Assembly: GCA_946894095.1 (NCBI GenBank)
Contig: OX335665.1
Location: 7,450,001 to 7,514,000, forward strand
DNA: 64,000 nt
Origin: Incurvaria masculella
Taxonomy: Eukaryota > Arthropoda > Insecta > Lepidoptera > Incurvariidae
Direction: 5' to 3'
Under the pieces are notes generated by a model. That model did not search any database and was not told the origin of the DNA. It saw nothing but the letters and a program-made list of their open reading frames with translations. Below, in pieces: positions 57,993 to 64,000 of this stretch; within the stretch, counting starts at the first letter, position 1, and each line of letters begins with the position of its first letter. The position numbers were made by a program, and so were the translations under genes.

Positions 57993-58671
57993 GTGAGTGA
58001 GGGCCCCCGTCTACTGAGATGAGAGGAAGAAAATTAACTTATTTATTTGCTAGTTTTAGAGGAAAAGCTTATGCTGAGTCTTTTTTATTTCTTTGCTGAT
58101 TTAATTTTGATATTATCCCAGGGAATTGTTATGTAGTATGATGCAATAATAATATCCACTGTACAAAATATACAAATTAAAACAGACCTTTACGGTATTG
58201 GTATAAGATTTATACTTGAAGGAATATGGATGATCGCAATGTAGCTGCAGGATAAAGAATTGAAATTATGTTTCAAGTTATTCTAATAAATAATGGAAAC
58301 ATGGGAAAGGTCGGTATAGGCCAAAAATATAGTCGGTAACGCATTATTTACCTGATAAATATATCTTTATATGGAATAAGACACCATCGTTACCAGATAC
58401 GTTAATTAAATCAATGATGTACAAATAAAACAAAACATTTGTAAACAGCAACTAGCCGAGGTCTCCTAGGGAAGACTTTTTACACTTTAGGCATGATATG
58501 CGTTTAAAATACGGATTTTTTTTTCCGACATAGACAAATCTCAGCGTGAAATCTAACAGCCAACTGAAGATCAAAATGGCGATCATTTAGTTTCGTCTAT
58601 TAGGCCACGCGCAAAATGTTGGACTACAGCTGGTCAATTTAATTTGGCCGAATGAAACAATCGTTTGTCAG
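57993..58671. other. Intron 23 first part, nothing recognised
   Basis: AT-rich; leads into a MITE cluster. Confidence 0.4.
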
Positions 58672-59414
58672 CATGGTACGAAATTCAACGAAACGACAGA
58701 TATAGTCACCTGGCTGTTCACCCGGCGAGTCAATTTATTATGGCAAGCAGGGATGTCACCATGGTTAGTTAACTCGCCAGCAGCGGGAGCACAAGTGAAA
58801 GTTGATACTTGTCGAGCAAGGGGGATAAGAACTTTTAGTCGAGGATTTTTATCTGATGTGATAGCACAAATGGAAGGTGCGATATATTTGTCGGGTAGAG
58901 GGTTAAGCTTGATATAAAGTGGCAACAACCACGGGTTTGTCCAAGGGACGGTTCCCAGGGGTGGTGACAAAATTATCTTCAGCAAACGTCAAATTAGTAG
59001 GATTCAATTTATTTGTGCTCCCACAAATGGACAAAATGTTTTCTATGTCGAGATTTGTCTATGGTGTGGGGTCTATTTTGACAATCTCACTCGACATAAC
59101 ATTGTTAATGCTACGGGTTGGCGACAAGTGTCCCGTACACGAGATAAAGCCTACGTACGTAAGTTTGTCGGCTGGATACAATTACTTGTGCTCCCGCTGC
59201 AGGTAGCAGGTGAAAACAGACAAGAGAGTGATTAAATCAGACGTTTAGTTGCATTTCGTTCCATGTTAACTTCCAAATGGCATGTTATTCGTCCACGTGA
59301 ACTGAAATTTACCAGTTGGCATGGTACGAAATGCAACTAAACGGCACATTGAATCACTATCTTGCCTGTTCACCTGCTATTCACCCGGCGAGCTAACTTA
59401 CCATTGTAACCCCC
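58672..59414. mobile_element. GGTTACCATGG MITE pair, the second with a nested element
   Basis: 58672-58747 is the right part of one copy (GCATGGTACGAAATTC, TTCACCCGGCGAG). 58748-59414 is a second copy, from ATGTCACCATGGTTAG to TTACCATTGTAACCCCC, interrupted at 58783-59197 by another element. Its last bases form the exon 24 acceptor. Confidence 0.75.
58783..59197. mobile_element. Nested 415-bp element with GCGGGAGCACAAGT ends
   Basis: GCGGGAGCACAAGT at 58783-58796 and ACTTGTGCTCCCGC at 59184-59197; the flanks rejoin to give GCCAGCAGGTAGCAGG-like MITE sequence. Non-coding. Confidence 0.75.
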
Positions 59415-59416
59415 AG

Positions 59417-59662
59417 GTCGATGCACGCGGAGGAGGCGTCGCAGATGTGCGCGACGTGCGGCGCGAAGTTCGCGCTGCCCGCGCAGCTATCGGCGCACGT
59501 GCGCACCCACACGCCGCGCGACCGCTCGCCGCCGCGGCGCGCGCACGCGTGCGCCGGCTGCGGGCGCGCGTTCCGCACGGCGAGCATGCTCGCCGAGCAC
59601 GCGCGCATCCACACCGGCGAGCGGCCATACCCGTGCGACCTGTGCGGCATGTCCTTCCGCAG
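59417..59662 (+). CDS. Zinc-finger protein, exon 24 (fingers 15 end, 16, 17, 18 start)
   Basis: Phase 2 to 2, donor CGCAG|GTGCTC. It completes finger 15 (VMSMH), then finger 16 (MCATCGAKFALPAQLSAH), a Pro/Arg linker, finger 17 (HACAGCGRAFRTASMLAEH) with a TGERPYP linker, and the Cys half of finger 18 (CDLCGMSFR). The TGERP linker marks tandem DNA-binding fingers. The acceptor TTGTAACCCCCAG is formed by the end of a MITE. Confidence 0.9.
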
Positions 59663-60226
59663 GTGCTCTCCGATTGCTGTGGTATAACTCAAAATTGCTG
59701 CGCGTTCCAATTGGACTGGAGCCCTTTACACGTCGCGTGCTCGTCGGTGGCGTAGTTCAGTTGATTTAAAACTCTAATGGGGAACCGGAACTTCATTGGA
59801 ATCTTCAAATTAGCAAATTATACAAAACAACCGAATCAGCCGTGTCACTAGCCTCTTGAAAGAACCTTATGAAAGATTCTCATGAAACACGCATTGTCTA
59901 ATATCATTAGATTATGCGATCTTAGCCATACATGTCTAAGATCTTTATACACAACTACCTTAATAAAATTGATAATAAAAGGTACAGTTCATTCACAAAT
60001 ATTCAATTCAAGATAGCTTGTGAGCGACTGTGCGTAGGAAATATCATTCTTCTATGTGATTGTTATTCCGGTCAATATTTTGTTTCAATTTTAATCTCAA
60101 AATATAAGACCATTGAATTCATGGTGCCGTTCAATTCACTTCGGTTTGGCTTAAGAATCGCCTCGGTAAAAAGCTGACGTTATGATGTTGATAGTCGGCA
60201 GTTGTGAATACATGTTGCGGTGACAG
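59663..60226. other. Intron 24, nothing recognised
   Basis: No repeat family identified; an 81-codon frame at 59932 looks like chance. Confidence 0.4.
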
Positions 60227-60371
60227 GTCAACTGCGCGCCGCAACCACCGGCTGATCCACACTGGCGAACGGCCGTACGCCTGCCCGCAGTGCCCCAAGC
60301 AGTTCCGCATCCGCTCCGACATGCGTACTCATTTTCGGACCAAACACCCACATCAGATCCTTGTACTCGAA
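60227..60371 (+). CDS. Zinc-finger protein, exon 25 (end of finger 18, finger 19)
   Basis: Acceptor GTGACAG, phase 2 in. It encodes STARRNHRLIH (finger 18 end), the TGERPYA linker, then CPQCPKQFRIRSDMRTH and FRTKH (finger 19). The 3' end is uncertain: GAA|GTATTC at 60371 or CTT|GTACTC at 60362 both give phase 0 and fit exon 26. If neither is used the frame runs on to a stop at 60500, giving a shorter protein with a hydrophobic tail. Confidence 0.82.
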
Positions 60372-60572
60372 GTATTCACCGCTTTGTTACTACTTCTATG
60401 TCACTTAGCTTTTCACACTACTGAGCACGACTTCTTCTACATTGGACGCGCTTGGACGCGCCTTCTTCATCTCTTTTTACACCATTCGCTTCATTTGTGA
60501 TATGACTCCTTCATTGATTTAAGCGCCACTCAGATCATTTGTTACGCCTCATTTGATTCGCCTTGCATCTTG

Positions 60573-60866
60573 CTTGTTTGGCCTTTCACATCGCTGCCGC
60601 GGGCACTCCTGACTTGTCATGACTCTCGTGGTACTTTTTTATTCATCAAACTGCTTTTATATTATTACATTATCGCTTGTTTGGCCTTTCGCATCACTGC
60701 CGCGGGCGCTCCTGACGTGTTATGACTCTCGTAGTACTTTTTTATTCATCAAACTGCTTTTATATTATTACATTATCGCTTGTTTGGCCTTTCGCATCAC
60801 TGCCGCGGGTACTCCTGACTTGTCATGACTCTCGTATTACTTTTTTTTATTCATCAAACTGCTTTA
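60573..60866 (+). repeat. 103-bp tandem repeat, three units
   Basis: Units start at 60573, 60676 and 60779 with CTTGTTTGGCCTTTCGCATC and include TGACTCTCGTAGTAC and TTTTTATTCATCAAACTGC. In intron 25, just after the possible read-through end of exon 25. Confidence 0.93.
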
Positions 60867-61093
60867 CGAGGCGATCGTATAATTCGTAATGCGCTAGCTT
60901 ATCACGGCTCCTTGGTAGCCTCTTCTAGCTCAGCAATATTACTTGTCCTGTCTCTAGAAAATCTAGTCATGCCTCCTATAATACTTGACACAATCTCAAC
61001 ATTGCTTGCAATTACTCATTCGTAGTTATACGCGCTATTCGCATCTCTCGTCTCACCTCCCAATCCGCTTCTTTATTTTCGTGGCATGGAACC

Positions 61094-61498
61094 AAAACGT
61101 CTAAAACGTTTATCTACCTAGTATTTGGGATGTATGTTATATTTATAAGTATTGCATTGTTTTGTATATCAATATATTCAAAATGCATTGACAGTTTGTT
61201 GTTTGCAGCAGATTGTATGTTTAAATCAAACTCATTCCATTTTGTTTCATAAAGACGCATTCTGACATACACTTTACAAAACAAAAGTTACAACAAAAGT
61301 ACAAAACGTCTAAAACGTTTATCTACCTAGTATTTGGGATGTATGTTATATTTATGAGTATTGCATTGTTTTGTATATCAATATATTCAAAATGCATTGA
61401 CAGTTTGTTGTTTGCAGCAGATTGTATGTTTAAATCAAACTCATTCCATTTTGTTTCATAAAGACGCATTCTGGCATACACTTTACAAAAAAAAATGG
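61094..61498 (+). repeat. 209-bp direct duplication before exon 26
   Basis: AAAACGTCTAAAACGTTTAT at 61094 and again at 61303; the copies differ at only a few bases (TATAAGTATTG/TATGAGTATTG, TCTGACATAC/TCTGGCATAC). The second ends about 20 bases before the exon 26 acceptor. Confidence 0.95.
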
Positions 61499-61520
61499 TA
61501 ATTGTTTTTATTTATGTCAG

Positions 61521-61625
61521 GTCAGCGGTTTGAATCCAGAGCCTGAAGCGATCATAGAAAAGTTGCACTTCAACAACATTCCCTTAGATAAGGTGCTTGA
61601 AATTGCCAAGATTTCTTTTCCAAAG
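61521..61625 (+). CDS. Zinc-finger protein, exon 26 (C-terminal region)
   Basis: Acceptor TTTATTTATGTCAG, donor AAG|GTACCA, 35 codons, phase 0 to 0. It encodes VSGLNPEPEAIIEKLHFNN and IPLDKVLEIAKISFPK. No finger. It fits exon 27 in phase. Confidence 0.72.
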
Positions 61626-62151
61626 GTACCAACTTATCATTTTTATTATTTCGTAACCTAGTATTTTATGTTCCCGAAAGTTCAAACATAAAACATACGT
61701 TCAAACCTTTAGAGTTTTTTTAAGTCCGCTCAACAAATTATACAAACCGCCATTCACTGAAAGCCATTTTATTTTAATGTTTTCATCTTATTCAACCAGC
61801 AGGGTTGGAAACGATATTACCTTATGCAGACATGTTATTACTAAATCCGGTATTTTTCATACACTTAACGGTTTTTACCACTCGAATCTGGCTTTTATTT
61901 TCTATGGCCAATTTTTGAGTATTATTTCTCCCCTACGAATGCGCTAAAAGTGTTACTCACTTATTTAAGTTGTGGCTTTTACCAAAGCACATAACCGCAT
62001 ATTAACAGGTTGCAACCTTGGTACTGGACATGCAAACGTTAGAAACATTAACGGTTTGCTAACGTGCCTCATAAGTCATGGATCCAACCGAACTTGGTAA
62101 TTGAGGAGGTCAAAAGAAAGTTGTCTCTATATCTTCGTCCCACCGGTGCAG

Positions 62152-62299
62152 GGCACCGCCAATCTGATGCTCGACCCCGAGGTGACCCTGGAGAACCTGC
62201 AGCGGTCGCAGGACGAGGGCAGCGCGCGGTGGAGCGAGCGCATCATGGCCGCGCTCGAGTCGTGCCAACCGAAGCGGCCCCCGCCGCCGCCGGACGCAC
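62152..62299 (+). CDS. Zinc-finger protein, exon 27 (C-terminal region)
   Basis: Acceptor CCACCGGTGCAG, donor GCAC|GTGAGG, phase 0 in, phase 1 out. It encodes GTANLMLDPEVTLENLQR, then SARWSERIMAALESC and a Pro run. GC-rich like the finger exons. Confidence 0.75.
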
Positions 62300-62649
62300 G
62301 TGAGGGACACGACCGTTGTTCATTGTTTATTGTTTCGGAATAATCACCATGCAGGCATATAAACATTTCGTTATTAATAGGTACACACATCACATACACC
62401 GACGAATTATTTTTATATACTTCACTAAATATTACTATTTCTTATATTTAAGCTTCTAAATTATCATTATTTATTATAATTAAAATATTCATAGGGAGAG
62501 TAGAAAGGATTTTCTAATAGGATTTCTTTAAGCTTATTTCTTAATAGGTTAGTTGAATCTGCTGACTTGATTTCATTCGGCAATCAAGCAAACTCTACCA
62601 AACCTACCGCCACTACCTACGAATATATACCTATTGAACTTCTCAAACA

Positions 62650-62796
62650 CCCAAAGGTCGGCTGGAAGAAATCTCTCCGAGGGATAAGGCCGCCTTTGCG
62701 CCCCACTTATGTTGTTATTGCACTATACTTTCTTTTGTAAATTGTTTCTTTTTTTGTGGCGTAATAAAGAATTTTCAATCAATCAATCAATCAAAC
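62650..62796 (+). mobile_element. SINE/LINE 3' tail ending (CAAT)n
   Basis: GGATAAGGCCGCCTTTGCG, GTAATAAAGAATTTTCAATC and a run of AATC. Related to the tail at 6766-6880. Confidence 0.65.
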
Positions 62797-62859
62797 TCTA
62801 TTCGACTGAGGGTGTTTGGTGAAAAATCGTCGGGGAAAAGATAGATTTCGGGGTTGGGA

Positions 62860-63412
62860 GAGAGATGTTCGTAAATAGAGAAGTTTACGAGTTGGAAGAG
62901 AGTTGTCTATGAAGGGAGAGATATGAGAATTAGGACAAAGTTGTTCATGAATCAAGAGATTTGAGAGTTGGAAGAAAGTCGTCTATGAAGAGAGAGATAT
63001 GAAACTTGGGACAAAGTTTTTCATGAATCGAGAGATTTGAGACTTAGGAGAAAGTTGTTCATGAATGGAGAGATTTGAAACTTGGGAGAAAGTTGTTCAT
63101 GAATGGAAAGATTTGAAACTTGGGACAAAGTTGTTCATGAATCATGAGATTTTAGACTAGGGAGAAAGTTGTTCCTGAATCGAGAGATTTGAAACTTGGG
63201 ACAAAGTTGTTCATGAATGGAGAGATTTGAAACTTGGGAGAAAGTTGTTCATGAATGGAAAGATTTGAAGCTTGGGAGAAAGTTGTTCATGAATGGAAAG
63301 ATTTGAAACTTGGGACAAAGTTGTTCATGAATCATGAGATTTTAGACTAGGGAGAAAGTTGTTCCTGAATCGAGAGATTTGAAACTTGGGAGAAAGTTGT
63401 TCATGAACGCTC
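62860..63412 (+). repeat. 38-bp minisatellite with a 190-bp higher-order period
   Basis: Unit like GAGATTTGAAACTTGGGAGA followed by AAGTTGTTCATGAATG. The variant ATCATGAGATTTTAGACTAG recurs at 190 bp (5 x 38), e.g. the TGGGACAAAG before it at 63121 and 63311. In intron 27. Confidence 0.93.
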
Positions 63413-63500
63413 CCAAAACAGTCATCGCCCGTAGTATGGGGAATCGATAGGATAGGTTAGCGACTCTCTAAGCTCGATTGTCCCGGGCCGGCGCGCGCAG

Positions 63501-63640
63501 CCGGGTGCGGCGCGCGGCGCGGGCGCGGCATCGCGCGGCGCGACCGCGCGCTGGTGCCGGCGGCGCGGGACGACGCGCTGCAGCTGCGCTACGGCGGCCG
63601 GAGCACCTTCCACGTGGAGATCAGCGACGTCGCGGTCGAC
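63501..63640 (+). CDS. Zinc-finger protein, exon 28 (C-terminal region, gene continues)
   Basis: Acceptor GGCGCGCGCAG, donor GAC|GTGAGT, phase 1 in, phase 0 out. It encodes PGCGARRGRGIARRDR, an Arg-rich stretch, then DDALQLRYGGRSTFHVEI and SDVAVD. About 78 percent GC by eye. The gene continues beyond the window. The acceptor is C/G-rich rather than T-rich, so the 5' edge is less certain. Confidence 0.68.
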
Positions 63641-63791
63641 GTGAGTGCCCCGTACGCTCGGGGTCTTCTTCACCTCAGGCCCTTTCTTAGTAGCTCGCAA
63701 TCAATACCAGTATCGGCACTTTAGTAATAAAGTCCCTTTAAGTGTCGATTAAAATAAATCGGCAGTTGGTGATATAGTCATGGATAATAAA

Positions 63792-64000
63792 AACCGGTCA
63801 AGTGCGAGTCGGACTCGCAACCGAAGAGTTCCGTACCATGGTACAAGATTAAAAAAAAACACTCTTTTTTGTATGGGGGCCTCCTTTAATTTTTATTATT
63901 TGTTGTTATAGCGGCAAAATAAATACAAACTCAGTGAAAAATTCAGCTGCCTACCTATTACAGTTCATGAGATACAGCCCTGTGACAGACGTACGGACGG
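63792..64000 (-). repeat. GGTTCCGTACCC dispersed repeat, cut by window end
   Basis: Reverse copy from ACCGGTCAAGTGCGAGTCGG to GACAGACGTACGGACGG. Confidence 0.87.

Overview
This is a 64 kb piece of an insect nuclear genome, most probably a moth or butterfly. The basis is spliced genes with GT-AG introns, AT-rich introns packed with short TTAA- and TA-flanked inverted-repeat elements, a tRNA-headed SINE, dispersed repeats of the type common in Lepidoptera (GGTTCCGTACCCAAAGGG, CCGACTTCAAAAAAGGAGG), jockey-, RTE- and R1-like LINE debris, and a short (TTAGG)n tract, the insect telomere unit. No bacterial, phage or organellar genes were seen.

Two host genes are visible, arranged head to head. On the minus strand (21.1 kb down to the left edge) are the first three coding exons of a Smad2/3-type R-Smad. 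They encode a complete MH1 domain split by an 18 kb and a 2.2 kb intron; MH2 lies outside the window. All four zinc ligands are kept, but the DNA-contacting beta-hairpin is replaced by a Gly-rich, longer segment. On the plus strand (26.6 kb to beyond the right edge) is a large C2H2 zinc-finger gene. I could assemble 28 exons with matching splice phases, about 1,567 codons and 19 fingers, with the C-terminus beyond the window. I do not recognise a named orthologue.

The most striking feature is that this zinc-finger gene carries four separate tandem duplications of its own exon segments: 134 bp x 16 after exon 9, about 152 bp x 4 after exon 12, 227 bp x 2.4 around exon 14, and 225 bp x 4 at exon 19. 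Two of these give complete alternative exons with acceptor and donor, and in both the extra copies have lost one zinc ligand (His to Asp, Cys to Tyr).

Layout: 0-21 kb is the Smad 5' half, with introns holding a nested MITE pair, a 3 kb inverted-repeat element with TCGGCC subterminal motifs, a nearly intact jockey/CR1-type reverse transcriptase, and R1-like and RTE-like fragments. 21-26.5 kb is the intergenic region with SINEs and a 47-bp-stem hairpin. 26.5-64 kb is the zinc-finger gene, with SINEs, MITEs (one case nested three deep), minisatellites and a 525 bp (GTCT)n tract in its introns. Several transposons lie within 30 bp of, or form, splice sites. All gene models are read by eye from ORFs, splice signals and phase; no transcript or database search was available.
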